Part shown: one piece after another, positions 1 through 5,887 of the stretch
Position numbering within the stretch: the first letter of the stretch is position 1
Layout of the letters: every line of letters starts with the position of its first letter
From: a virus
DNA length: 32,712 bases
Direction: 5' to 3' (one strand)
IMG/VR virus record: IMGVR_UViG_3300036827_000040
Coordinates: 1 to 32,712 of that record
Translations under genes and position numbers: made by a program
Notes under the pieces: model-generated
Seen by the model: the letters and a program-made list of their open reading frames with translations, nothing else
What the model was told of the DNA's origin: nothing
Databases searched by the model: none

Positions 1-37
1 AGGGGGATGAGGACGGTTATGACTGCGAATAGCGGTA

Positions 38-154
38 TTACATTTTCCCTGAGTCCAGCACCATGTGCATGAGCGCATCCTCAATGGTCGGATGTTCGCA
101 CCCGCAACCGTAAACCCCATCCTCAGCAATCCAACAGATTTCGTAATGTCGCAT
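38..154 (-). CDS. small hypothetical phage protein (38 aa)
   Basis: This short minus-strand reading frame encodes a 38-residue peptide beginning MRHYEICWIAEDGVYGCGCE. It has a Cys-Gly-Cys-x2-His cluster at residues 17-21, which could bind a metal. A TATAAT hexamer on the minus strand (162-167) lies 7 nt before the start, so a transcript would be leaderless or nearly so. A GGAG is only 1 nt from the ATG, too close for normal use. Small phage proteins of this kind (short, E-D-G then C-G-C/H) are familiar, but no function is known. It is transcribed away from the main operon, and the start choice is moderately secure. Confidence 0.45.
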   Translation of the reverse strand: MRHYEICWIAEDGVYGCGCEHPTIEDALMHMVLDSGKM

Positions 155-161
155 GCTCCGA

Positions 162-169
162 ATTATAAT
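162..169. promoter_or_regulatory. bidirectional TATAAT -10-like element
   Basis: TATAAT occurs on both strands here: minus strand 162-167 and plus strand 164-169. On the minus strand a TGCACA hexamer (185-190) sits 17 bp upstream as a possible -35. The minus-strand copy would serve the small gene at 38-154. Use of the plus-strand copy is speculative. Confidence 0.35.
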
Positions 170-259
170 AATCCACACAGGGAGTGTGCAAGACAGTGAG
201 CATGCAAGACAAGCAGTGTGTAGCCAGTGACCGCGTCCAGAGGCTAAAACAATCAGTTC

Positions 260-340
260 ATGAAGGCGGAGCAGCGCCGACTGTTCGGGGCACGGCTGCG
301 GGAGCTACGGCTCCAGCATGCAGGACTGTCCCAAGAAAAG
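260..340 (+). pseudogene. truncated XRE-family helix-turn-helix repressor N-terminus
   Basis: The first ~27 codons from ATG 260 translate to a sequence containing RRLFGARLRELRLQ and GLSQEK. This matches the start of the helix-turn-helix of XRE/Cro-CI-type regulators (typically FGxRLRELRxxxGLSQEEL). The match then stops: the open frame runs on to 541 with a Pro/Ser/Arg-rich sequence of no helix-turn-helix character, and the other two forward frames do not resume the domain. The DNA-recognition helix is missing, so the product could not be a normal repressor. It is best read as a remnant left by recombination next to the operon start. The strong match at the N-terminus makes chance unlikely. 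Confidence 0.5.
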
Positions 341-428
341 CAACCGTCCAAAAAATTGACCCCCATTTTTCGAGTAAACAGCTCCCGACCCCACGTTTTG
401 GGCTCCTCGCAGCCGGGATGCAGCCCGA

Positions 429-450
429 ACTCCCGTTCGCGTGCGGGAGT
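429..450. repeat. perfect 7-bp GC-rich inverted repeat
   Basis: ACTCCCG (429-435) and CGGGAGT (444-450) are perfect inverted repeats around an 8-nt loop. No T-run follows on either strand, so it is not an evident terminator. It lies in the gene-poor region and its role is unknown. Confidence 0.5.
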
Positions 451-487
451 GAAACGGTATAACCCCTTTGTTTTCATACATGAACGC

Positions 488-502
488 CAGACTTATAGTC
501 TG
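488..502. repeat. inverted repeat CAGACT-TAT-AGTCTG, operator-like
   Basis: A perfect 6-bp inverted repeat with a 3-bp centre, overlapping TATAGT (494-499). A weak -35-like TTTTCA (471-476) lies 17 bp upstream of that hexamer. The geometry suits a repressor-binding site over a promoter, but nothing else supports this. Confidence 0.3.
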
Positions 503-588
503 AGTGTCCTCCCTATGCTAATGTTTGCGCCATCCTATTGATTCCACAGCACTTGTGCGCGTCATCTGGGGTTTGGGTTTGACGTACT

Positions 589-610
589 CCCCCAGCGGTC
601 AGACCGGGGG
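589..610. repeat. GC-rich hairpin with CAG loop
   Basis: CGGT (596-599) pairs with ACCG (603-606) around a CAG loop, extended by CCCCC (589-593) against GGGG (607-610) with a two-base bulge. There is no downstream T-run. The surrounding 541-715 segment is unusually rich in G/C runs and reads poorly as protein, which suggests a structured or regulatory DNA/RNA element. Confidence 0.4.
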
Positions 611-737
611 TGCCTCGTAAGTTGTTGAAAAGGAGTCTCTTACTGCGGGAGGTACGGGGGTAGGGGCGGTTCACCCCCGGCGGGTGGTGGTCGGCGGACG
701 CTGCCTAGCCACGCTAGTAACTAACTCATCATCTAGC

Positions 738-767
738 TTGACAACTAAAAAGTTTTGTGCTTATCGA
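738..767 (+). promoter_or_regulatory. sigma70-like promoter candidate for the 888-8410 operon
   Basis: A consensus TTGACA (738-743) is followed after 18 bp by TATCGA (762-767), a weak -10. It is the best promoter-like site upstream of the first gene of the long overlapping gene chain, leaving a ~115-nt leader. The weak -10 suggests either an activator or a wrong call. Confidence 0.35.
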
Positions 768-887
768 GTATTAAGTAGAAGCACACCGCAGAGATTCTGC
801 CAAATGCTCCCGTGGCTCCCTAGAACAAGTTTCAGGTCGAGCAGACTTAAGCGGAGCCGAAGTGTGCCCAAGAGGTTATTCAACCCT

Positions 888-1046
888 ATGCACCATGACG
901 TGACGCAGCCAACCGCCAACGATCTTATCTCGCAAGAGACCGCCTACCGTTTTGCTTCCGCTCTACACGAGAAGCTCACCCACCTGCCCCAAGAGTCTAA
1001 AGATGTTCTGCTGACCCACCTTCAGTCCGTTCTGGCGGTGTACTAA
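888..1046 (+). CDS. small hypothetical protein (52 aa), first gene of the overlapping chain
   Basis: The ATG at 888 gives a 52-residue acidic/polar protein (MHHDVTQPTANDLIS...). The frame is open further upstream to 684, but that part is Ser/Arg-rich and unlike protein, so 888 is preferred; an AGAGG lies 13 nt before it. The body (residues 15-50) is probably helical. Its stop codon overlaps the next start as TAATG, which indicates translational coupling. The family is not recognised. Confidence 0.5.
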   Translation: MHHDVTQPTANDLISQETAYRFASALHEKLTHLPQESKDVLLTHLQSVLAVY

Positions 1047-1942
1047 TGCCTAACCCACTGCAACACATAGTTCCTACCATCGGCTGTGAATGCACTACCT
1101 GCACGGAGTGGTTCAGGAAAGAGTACCTAGACCTACTCCCAATCCCAGTATCCTCCGAGCTGCTGAACGAAGTTCGCAAGGGGCAAGAATTAAGAGAACA
1201 ATTTAACGCTCTCGAATCCAAACTAGGTTACAAAGGCACTCTCGCACTGATTACGATCCTCGAAGGAATTTATGAGCGCCTCACCAAGCTGGAGCAAGGT
1301 CACAAATGGCGAGAGTTCGGTCTGCTTGGAAAGATTAGCATGCGCTATAAAGCATTGGAAGACCGCCTGCAAGCAGTTATGGACGACATCACCACAAAGA
1401 TTCGCATATCTGAGCATCCCGTACACAAGTTCAATGCTCCCGTGGTAGGTGGGGGTCTCGGTCGGGGTCTCGGTCGGGGTCTCGGGAGCCTCGGTGATTT
1501 CACTAAATGCACCCGCTGCGGAAAGTATGAGCTTGACCCTGTGCATGCTGAGTCTCAGGTGAGGGATGGAGTAGAGAGTTTTTTTGAGCATGCTCGCATC
1601 ACAGCGCGTAAGCTTGATCTTCGTTTCGTTGAAACTGAAAACACACTAGCAGAAGCTAGATGGAATGAGTTCGCTCGTGTTGCTACACCCTTGAAGTTTA
1701 AACCTATTGATGCGGAGCCAGTAGACGCGCAACCGACTACGTCGCAGCGCGTCACCCCCACGGTCACCATTACCGCTAAGCTCCTTCGCTCATGGTCGGA
1801 GGGTGGAACTCTACTTGGTATAGAGCGTGCTAACACATGCTCATTCCAATTAGGTGAACTGGCAGACCGCCTCAACGAAGTAATCGCAAGCGAGATCGAG
1901 CGTCAGATGGTCGCTAAAGCGCAGAGCAAAGGGGTGGAGTAA
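1046..1942 (+). CDS. hypothetical protein with two Cys clusters and a Gly-Leu-Gly-Arg repeat (298 aa)
   Basis: A 298-residue protein of unknown function. An N-terminal cysteine cluster (C14, C16, C19) and a CxxC (C155, C158, within KCTRCGKYE) suggest metal binding. Between them lies a helical segment rich in charged residues (about 35-125). A glycine linker, GLGRGLGRGLG, just before the CxxC is encoded by a 12-bp tandem repeat (1452-1486). The C-terminal third contains a hydrophilic helix. The last nine residues, AKAQSKGVE, recur almost identically at the end of the next protein because of a 33-bp DNA repeat. The start overlaps the previous stop (TAATG). No enzyme motif is visible. Confidence 0.7.
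   Translation: MPNPLQHIVPTIGCECTTCTEWFRKEYLDLLPIPVSSELLNEVRKGQELREQFNALESKLGYKGTLALITILEGIYERLTKLEQGHKWREFGLLGKISMRYKALEDRLQAVMDDITTKIRISEHPVHKFNAPVVGGGLGRGLGRGLGSLGDFTKCTRCGKYELDPVHAESQVRDGVESFFEHARITARKLDLRFVETENTLAEARWNEFARVATPLKFKPIDAEPVDAQPTTSQRVTPTVTITAKLLRSWSEGGTLLGIERANTCSFQLGELADRLNEVIASEIERQMVAKAQSKGVE
1452..1486 (+). repeat. 12-bp tandem repeat, 2.9 copies
   Basis: The unit ggggtctcggtc occurs at 1452-1463 and 1464-1475 and nearly fully at 1476-1486. It is in frame (12 bp = 4 codons) and encodes repeated Gly-Leu-Gly-Arg. Copy-number change would keep the frame and alter linker length. Confidence 0.85.
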
Positions 1943-1944
1943 TG
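1912..1944 (+). repeat. 33-bp direct repeat, copy A (gene end and next start)
   Basis: The sequence from cgctaaagcgcag to gtggagtaatg spans the last codons of one gene and the ATG of the next. It recurs at 2139-2171 with a single base change (g to a). It carries the GGGGTGGAG/GGGGTGAAG purine stretch that acts as ribosome-binding site for the overlapping start. Confidence 0.85.
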
Positions 1945-2169
1945 CCCTTCGCTAAAAAAAAGGCGGGGAAGTGGATTCAGCCTGTCATGTCTCCCAGCAG
2001 TTATAAGTTTGAATGCTGCGACTGTGGTCTGGTGCATAGCATCCACTACCGGGTAGTTTTCACCAAAGCGGGTAAACCCAAGGTTCAATTCAAGGTTTAT
2101 AGGGATGAGCTCCTCACCAGACAGCAACGCAATAAACGCGCTAAAGCGCAGAGCAAAGGGGTGAAGTAA
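1942..2169 (+). CDS. small zinc-ribbon-like phage protein (75 aa)
   Basis: A 75-residue basic protein with FECCDCGLVHSIHYRV at about residues 23-38, resembling a recurrent small phage protein type in which a CCDCGLVH motif is followed by a beta-strand pair and a C-terminal RxxR helix. The function of that type is unknown. C25, C26, C28 and H32 could bind a metal. The C-terminal nine residues copy those of the previous gene. Both ends overlap neighbouring genes by TAATG, with a strong purine-rich ribosome-binding site before the start. Confidence 0.7.
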   Translation: MPFAKKKAGKWIQPVMSPSSYKFECCDCGLVHSIHYRVVFTKAGKPKVQFKVYRDELLTRQQRNKRAKAQSKGVK

Positions 2170-2171
2170 TG
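2139..2171 (+). repeat. 33-bp direct repeat, copy B
   Basis: Second copy of the repeat at 1912-1944, with one mismatch in 33 bp, again covering a gene end, the ribosome-binding purine run and the next ATG. The 227-bp period equals the length of the gene between the copies, so recombination between them would delete that gene cleanly and restore an intact junction. Confidence 0.85.
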
Positions 2172-2402
2172 ATCACCTATACAGTTACTAATGGGGTGCC
2201 AACGGAAGTAGTCGAGGTGTGTGCCAACTGTCTCCGCGCTCCGCAGGCTCCGTCATGGGATCAATGCTACGGCTGTGGTCTGGTGGGAACCCGTCGCATC
2301 CACGTTCCTGCTGATGAGTGTGTCGAAACTGGTACTACGTCTTCATCGGGCTACCGTCCCTTTTGGATATGCGCCGAGTGCTACGACGAGGTTCAGCAAT
2401 GA
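2169..2402 (+). CDS. small zinc-finger-like protein with three CxxC pairs (77 aa)
   Basis: The protein carries CANC at 18-21, CYGC at 33-36 and CAEC at about 69-72, a spacing compatible with one or two small zinc ribbons. The GLVGTRRIHVP segment between them would form beta-strands. No catalytic motif is present. The start overlaps the previous stop (TAATG) and the end overlaps the next start (ATGA). A DNA- or protein-binding accessory role is plausible but not shown. Confidence 0.65.
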   Translation: MITYTVTNGVPTEVVEVCANCLRAPQAPSWDQCYGCGLVGTRRIHVPADECVETGTTSSSGYRPFWICAECYDEVQQ

Positions 2403-2626
2403 CATACAAGTTTGTGAACAAGCATGATGAGGAATCGTCTGTTCCCAAGTTCGGGTACCGCAAGATTGACGAGCAAGGACGCTGGGCGAACAGTTATCAC
2501 CGACGCAAAAGGATTATGCGAGATTTTCGTGTTCTCTTTTCAAAACGGACATTTTTTCGCCTCGCTAAAGTGCTGGGTTACGAGATTCTCGATCAGAAGG
2601 ACGCTGCGCCCAAGGACGGCAAGTGA
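2399..2626 (+). CDS. small basic hypothetical protein (75 aa)
   Basis: The ATG at 2399 overlaps the upstream TGA as ATGA, which makes it a better start than the upstream in-frame codon at 2318 lying inside the previous gene. The 75-residue product is strongly basic in the middle (YHRRKRIMRDFRVLFSKR), predicted helical, and ends in a Lys/Asp-rich tail. No family recognised. The basic helix could bind nucleic acid, but that is inference from composition only. Confidence 0.6.
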   Translation: MTYKFVNKHDEESSVPKFGYRKIDEQGRWANSYHRRKRIMRDFRVLFSKRTFFRLAKVLGYEILDQKDAAPKDGK

Positions 2627-2838
2627 TGAGCGACATCACCCCAAGTTTAATTGGTATCGTGCTGGCCCTGGGCACCATCTGGCTTTACGAAAAGTTTAGC
2701 GAGTACTACCACATGTGGTATTTCAGCGAAGCCGGAAGTAAAACACGCACCGCTGCTATGTACAAGACCTTGAGTGCTCACTCTATAGCTGAGTACATGC
2801 GGATGGAAAACTATTCCAAATTCTGGGAGCCAAAATGA
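2626..2838 (+). CDS. small single-pass membrane protein (70 aa)
   Basis: The ATG at 2626 overlaps the previous TGA by one base; a GTG one codon earlier is the alternative. Residues ~6-20 (PSLIGIVLALGTIWLY) form a short hydrophobic helix with an uncharged N-terminus, followed by an aromatic-rich, charged tail (YYHMWYF, then a basic region). This suggests an inner-membrane peptide with its C-terminus in the cytoplasm. It overlaps the next gene by ATGA. Function unknown. Confidence 0.6.
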   Translation: MSDITPSLIGIVLALGTIWLYEKFSEYYHMWYFSEAGSKTRTAAMYKTLSAHSIAEYMRMENYSKFWEPK

Positions 2839-3056
2839 AAACCGATTTACTGATTTCCAAAATGTGCCGTACCTGCGCAGACAAGCTGCGGATTCAAATT
2901 TCCGAGTTGAGAGACGAATCTTCGAACGCCCCAAGTATTGAAATGAGTTTGGATTTGTGCAAACCCTGCATGCAAGTGTGGGAAGAATATATGCCTTCCA
3001 CAAAGCGAATTATGAAGTACGAGTACATCAGGCTTGAGCCGAATGGGAGTGAATAA
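2835..3056 (+). CDS. small protein with two CxxC pairs (73 aa)
   Basis: CRTC at residues 11-14 and CKPC at about 42-45 are separated by ~27 residues, the arrangement of a four-cysteine zinc ribbon or small rubredoxin-like knuckle. The start ATG overlaps the upstream TGA (ATGA) and the stop overlaps the next start (TAATG). It is one of several small four-Cys proteins in this gene chain. No specific family recognised. Confidence 0.65.
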   Translation: MKTDLLISKMCRTCADKLRIQISELRDESSNAPSIEMSLDLCKPCMQVWEEYMPSTKRIMKYEYIRLEPNGSE

Positions 3057-3403
3057 TGTCGCGTCACCGTAATAGTATTCCCGTTTACTCCTGTGTCCAT
3101 CCCGAGAAGGTCATCCGCAGAGTGTCGCCCCGCGAGGCTGGTCTCATGCTGCAAGGTGGCACCGTGTACTGGATTTCGCGTCATAGCGCTTTGCGCCTGT
3201 GTGAACCGGAACGCGAGTCTAAAGGCAGTCAGTCCAGTCTGAGCGTTACTGACATGCGGGTTGCTGCTGGTGAGTTCGGACGCAGCCGGACTGCACACCT
3301 CAGGGAGCCTGCACGCAAAGAGCGTGAGGGCAGAGGTCTAGACCAAGAAGATTTTGTAGAAAGAAGTCAGATGAAGTTAAAACTCTGGCAGGAGATTCAC
3401 TAA
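3056..3403 (+). CDS. hypothetical protein (115 aa)
   Basis: A 115-residue basic protein. The N-terminal half (residues 8-50: PVYSCVHPEKVIRRVSP...GGTVYWISR) has alternating hydrophobics suggestive of a small beta domain. The C-terminal half is Arg/Glu-rich and probably helical or disordered. There are two cysteines and no CxxC. It lies directly upstream of the GroES-like gene with a TAATG overlap, so the two are co-translated. Function not recognised. Confidence 0.6.
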   Translation: MSRHRNSIPVYSCVHPEKVIRRVSPREAGLMLQGGTVYWISRHSALRLCEPERESKGSQSSLSVTDMRVAAGEFGRSRTAHLREPARKEREGRGLDQEDFVERSQMKLKLWQEIH

Positions 3404-3687
3404 TGCCCAAGAAAGAAAAGAAACTCACGTACCAAGCCGCTAAGAATTGGCTGCTGGTAGAACGCAAGGAAGAAGTTGACACCACCCCCGGCGGCTTGTT
3501 TATTCCGCAGACCGCGAAGGAAAAACCGCAGGAAGGTATTGTCATCGCTTCCCACCCCGGCAACGAATACAAAAAGGGCGACCGCGTTCTTTTTGGCAGG
3601 TACGCGGGAGTGGAAATCAAGATTGATTACGCCATGCGCCTGCTGATCGAGGAAAACGAAATTCTGGGAACGCTGGTGGAACAGTAA
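3403..3687 (+). CDS. groES: GroES-like co-chaperonin (Cpn10)
   Basis: A 94-residue protein of the GroES family, the lid that closes the GroEL folding chamber. The family's landmarks are in order: an N-terminal strand (NWLLVERKE, 15-23), a mobile loop region ending in GGLFIP (30-35), KPQEGIVIA (41-49, the usual KPxxGxVxA pattern), KKGDRVLFGRYAGVEI (57-72) and the C-terminal IEENEILGTL (82-91). Its length matches bacterial GroES (~95-100 aa). Phage-encoded co-chaperonins (T4 gp31 is the classic case) replace or modify the host lid to fold the phage capsid protein; the same role is inferred here. Start and stop both overlap neighbouring genes by TAATG. Confidence 0.93.
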   Translation: MPKKEKKLTYQAAKNWLLVERKEEVDTTPGGLFIPQTAKEKPQEGIVIASHPGNEYKKGDRVLFGRYAGVEIKIDYAMRLLIEENEILGTLVEQ

Positions 3688-3947
3688 TGGCTCAGAAACA
3701 TCACATCGAGTTTATCTGCGACAACCAAGAATGCAGCAAGAAAGACATGATTGACATCGCAGGAGACACAAAGGACGCCCTGCCTATCGTCAGCAAATGG
3801 CGTGCGGTCATGAGCGGTGACGCTCCGAACGATGGTAAAGACCATCACCGCTGGTATTGCTGCTTGAACTGTGTGGTCACTGGTGAGCAGCAGCACTCGA
3901 TTAAAAAGATTGAAGCGGCAACCAAACGTCTCAGCGGTCACCTGTGA
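3687..3947 (+). CDS. small Cys-rich zinc-binding-like protein (86 aa)
   Basis: The N-terminus has FICDNQEC (CxxxxC at about 11-16). After ~40 residues comes WYCCLNC (CxxC at about 58-62), giving a split four-cysteine site of the zinc-ribbon type, with His residues nearby (HHRW). The tail is a charged helix. It lies between the GroES-like gene (TAATG overlap) and the glycosyltransferase (GTGA overlap). Function unknown. Confidence 0.6.
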   Translation: MAQKHHIEFICDNQECSKKDMIDIAGDTKDALPIVSKWRAVMSGDAPNDGKDHHRWYCCLNCVVTGEQQHSIKKIEAATKRLSGHL

Positions 3948-4558
3948 TTTTTATCGCCTCCCCGATTTATCAGGGCGCATCACCTGTTTTTCTAGACACA
4001 CTGATCCGCCTGACACAAGTTATGGTCAGTCAGAAGATACCCCACGTTTTTCACTTCGAGGTCGGTGACTCGAACATCGACCATGCACGGAACACCTGTG
4101 CTAAGCGTTTTACCGATGCAATCGCGCCAGACGTGCTGCTGTTCATTGATTCTGATATGGGTGCGAATCCCCACGACCTGTTGAAGATCGTCGAGCTTGC
4201 ACGCAAGAAGCAATGCGTGGTTGGTCTCCCGTGCCCGGTGCGTAATCGCCCCGGCGTGCTGTGCCTTGAATCGTCTCTCGGGTTGGGCGTGCTGCCTAAC
4301 TCCGGTGATGAACTCATCGAGGTATTGGCGACGGGCACGGGCATCATGGCTATACCGTTCACCGTGCTGAACCTCCCGGTTCCAACATACGCCGATGATG
4401 ACGGACGCATGGTGTGGCAGTACTTTGCCTGTGAGGTGAAGGACGGCAAGTTCCGTGGTGAGGACTGGACGTTCTGTCAGCGAGTGCGGGAAAGCGGCAA
4501 GAGAGTTTATGTGCTCAACCCCAACCGCATGCGGGAAAAAATAAAGCATGAGAATTGA
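3944..4558 (+). CDS. GT-A fold glycosyltransferase, family 2-like (204 aa)
   Basis: The GTG at 3944 overlaps the previous stop as GTGA. The protein has the layout of short phage GT-A glycosyltransferases: FIASPIYQG at the N-terminus, HARNTCAKRF (47-56), the metal/nucleotide-sugar DxD motif as FIDSDMGANP (D69, D71), TGTGIMAIP (130-138) and GEDWTFCQR (172-180). It should transfer a sugar from a nucleotide-sugar; the acceptor cannot be read from sequence. It is a shorter relative of the glycosyltransferase at 8469. Location with GroES and upstream of virion genes is compatible with glycosylation of a capsid or decoration protein, or with host-surface modification. Confidence 0.82.
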   Translation: MIFIASPIYQGASPVFLDTLIRLTQVMVSQKIPHVFHFEVGDSNIDHARNTCAKRFTDAIAPDVLLFIDSDMGANPHDLLKIVELARKKQCVVGLPCPVRNRPGVLCLESSLGLGVLPNSGDELIEVLATGTGIMAIPFTVLNLPVPTYADDDGRMVWQYFACEVKDGKFRGEDWTFCQRVRESGKRVYVLNPNRMREKIKHEN

Positions 4559-4757
4559 AGACATCAAGATCAGCCTTGCTGAGGCTCAGGGTTTCGCCAA
4601 AGTGTGGACGTGTAATGGCGTGGCTGTGCTCATGGACAAACACGCCTGTCAGTTTGCCGCAGATTTTGCCACCATCGCAGTGCGCAGTTTTGTGCAGCAG
4701 TACCTTCAACGCGAAGCGGAGAAAGCCGCACCAAAAATTCAAGTGGTGAAGGATTGA
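4548..4757 (+). CDS. small hypothetical protein (69 aa)
   Basis: The gene starts at ATG 4548 and overlaps the glycosyltransferase end by 11 nt. The product is helical and slightly amphipathic, with single Cys residues at about 22 and 34. An alternating pattern (VWTCNGVAVLMDKHACQF) suggests a beta-hairpin before a C-terminal helix. No family recognised. Its stop overlaps the next gene's TTG start. Confidence 0.55.
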   Translation: MRIEDIKISLAEAQGFAKVWTCNGVAVLMDKHACQFAADFATIAVRSFVQQYLQREAEKAAPKIQVVKD

Positions 4758-4945
4758 AAGAGCAGTACAGACATTATGTCGTGCGTAAGTATGTTCGCGC
4801 ACGCAACGCAGAGGAAGCTATCAAGCTTTCACGCAAGCTCCCAGTGGTTGAAGTGAACGAGATGCAGGACAAGCCGGATGTTCAGAATGCCGGCCCTGGT
4901 GCCCCCTGTGTCGGGTTCACGATACCCATGGATGATGAGGAATAA
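4754..4945 (+). CDS. small hypothetical protein with a TTG start (63 aa)
   Basis: The frame begins with TTG (TTGA overlap with the previous stop); no ATG is available before the conserved-looking part. Residues 6-30 (RHYVVRKYVRARNAEEAIKLSRK) have a strand followed by an Ala/Glu-rich helix, a pattern frequent in small phage proteins of unknown function (Y-V-x-A-x-N-A-E-E-A-I). The C-terminal half is acidic and Pro/Gly-rich. Moderate confidence because of the start codon. Confidence 0.55.
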   Translation: MKEQYRHYVVRKYVRARNAEEAIKLSRKLPVVEVNEMQDKPDVQNAGPGAPCVGFTIPMDDEE

Positions 4946-4947
4946 AA

Positions 4948-5151
4948 ATGGCTAAAAAATCAGCAGCACCAAAATGTGGAGGCGGGGGCGACGTTCTCGC
5001 TCGTGGTAGTGCGGGTGCGTCCGCAACTTTCCCTTCCTGCTCCCACGTGGAACCCAAAAGGTTCGATTTCGGTCTCATGACCAAAGAAGAATTTATCGCT
5101 AAGCACGGCAAGCGTGCGTATGACTACGCAGCACAGGGCAAATTTGAGTAA
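4948..5151 (+). CDS. small hypothetical protein (67 aa)
   Basis: ATG 4948 is preceded by GAGGAATAAAA, a good ribosome-binding site. The N-terminal half is Gly/Ala/Ser-rich with two isolated cysteines (10 and 31). The C-terminal half (FGLMTKEEFIAKHGKRAYDYAAQGKFE) looks like a small helical unit. No known domain. The stop overlaps the next ATG as TAATG. Confidence 0.55.
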   Translation: MAKKSAAPKCGGGGDVLARGSAGASATFPSCSHVEPKRFDFGLMTKEEFIAKHGKRAYDYAAQGKFE

Positions 5152-5480
5152 TGGCACCACGAGTATCTAACCCAGTAGGAACAAATCGGTACACCAGCAA
5201 GAAAGCGAAGCGGCTGGATAAGATACGCGAGGTGTTGTTAGCCGCACTGGATGACTTCCAAACCCATTATCAGAGGACAAATTCGTATAGGCAGCTCACC
5301 AATTTCGAGATGGCGGCTGTGCGGTACCTGTTAGCCATAGAAAGGGTTCCGATTTATCTCCATGCGACTCCAAGAGCAAAAGATGTGGCACTGGAGAAGG
5401 CACTGGAAGATCGTGTTATGGCTGAAATAGGGATACCTAAAGAGCTTCTCGACAATGACAACAAGGAAGAACAACAGTAA
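5151..5480 (+). CDS. hypothetical helical protein (109 aa)
   Basis: A 109-residue, mainly alpha-helical, charged protein (RLDKIREVLLAALDDFQTHYQ at about 21-41; a second helix at 48-63; a third near the acidic C-terminus). Size and helix content would fit a small terminase or a head-associated protein, but it is far from terL and has no recognisable helix-turn-helix, so that is only a possibility. It overlaps both neighbours by TAATG. Confidence 0.6.
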   Translation: MAPRVSNPVGTNRYTSKKAKRLDKIREVLLAALDDFQTHYQRTNSYRQLTNFEMAAVRYLLAIERVPIYLHATPRAKDVALEKALEDRVMAEIGIPKELLDNDNKEEQQ

Positions 5481-5845
5481 TGGCTAATAACACAAATATT
5501 TATCAACCCGCTGTGGTCGGTGAGACTCTCACCAGTCCCGGTGGGCAGTTCACATTCACAACTAACGCTGCGGCAATTGGTGCAGCAGCAGTTGTCATTA
5601 AAGCGGCTCCGGGTCGTCTGTGCAAGGTTCTTATAACCACTGCTACCACGGCATCCCAGCCAATCACATTTTTCGATAACGCCACGACGGGAAGCGGAAC
5701 CATCATTGGCATCATTCCGGGCATTGCGTCCACAGGTGCAATCGCTGGAAACGTATACGTGTTCGATATGCCTGCAACCAACGGCATCACTATTGGCGTG
5801 AACGCCTCACTCCTCGCGGGTGCGATCACCATCAGCTTTTTGTAA
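5480..5845 (+). CDS. beta-rich virion decoration/head-fibre-like protein (121 aa)
   Basis: A Thr/Ala/Ile-rich protein of alternating strands with the pattern G-R-L-x-K-V-L-I-T-T-A, then ITFFDNATTGSGTIIGII and ITIGVNASLLAGAITISFL. This resembles a common type of small phage structural protein in which a GxLxxVxV strand is followed by xxxYDNA. No signal peptide or membrane segment is present. It ends the chain of overlapping genes. A decoration or fibre role is inferred from composition and from similar-looking neighbours at 6228 and 6795. Confidence 0.6.
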   Translation: MANNTNIYQPAVVGETLTSPGGQFTFTTNAAAIGAAAVVIKAAPGRLCKVLITTATTASQPITFFDNATTGSGTIIGIIPGIASTGAIAGNVYVFDMPATNGITIGVNASLLAGAITISFL

Positions 5846-5887
5846 GAGCAAATAAGTTGACTACGCAATGTTTTCTACGAGGGACGA

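Larger units (their letters stand above)
155..887. other. gene-poor leader region upstream of the small-gene operon
   Basis: No reading frame in this ~730-bp stretch looks like a complete gene. It contains the truncated helix-turn-helix (260-340), three inverted repeats (429-450, 488-502, 589-610), G-runs at 655-690 and a TTGACA promoter-like site (738). Open frames crossing it are low-complexity Ser/Arg/Pro sequences. It is a candidate control region or small-RNA locus between the minus-strand gene at the left edge and the + strand operon beginning at 888. Confidence 0.5.

Noticed and set aside
253-477. 74-codon minus-strand frame over the truncated repressor (PKTWGRELFTRK-like)
   Set aside because: It is antisense to the recognisable helix-turn-helix, has no ribosome-binding site, and its composition is that of a GC-rich shadow.
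684-887. Upstream extension of the 888 gene
   Set aside because: The extra 68 residues are Ser/Arg/Pro-rich with no protein-like pattern and would overlap the promoter-like site at 738.
1452-1486. CRISPR-like repeats
   Set aside because: The units are adjacent 12-mers without spacers and lie inside a coding frame.
3992-4567. 191-codon minus-strand frame
   Set aside because: It lies fully antisense to the glycosyltransferase with clear motifs; there is no family resemblance, so it is a shadow.
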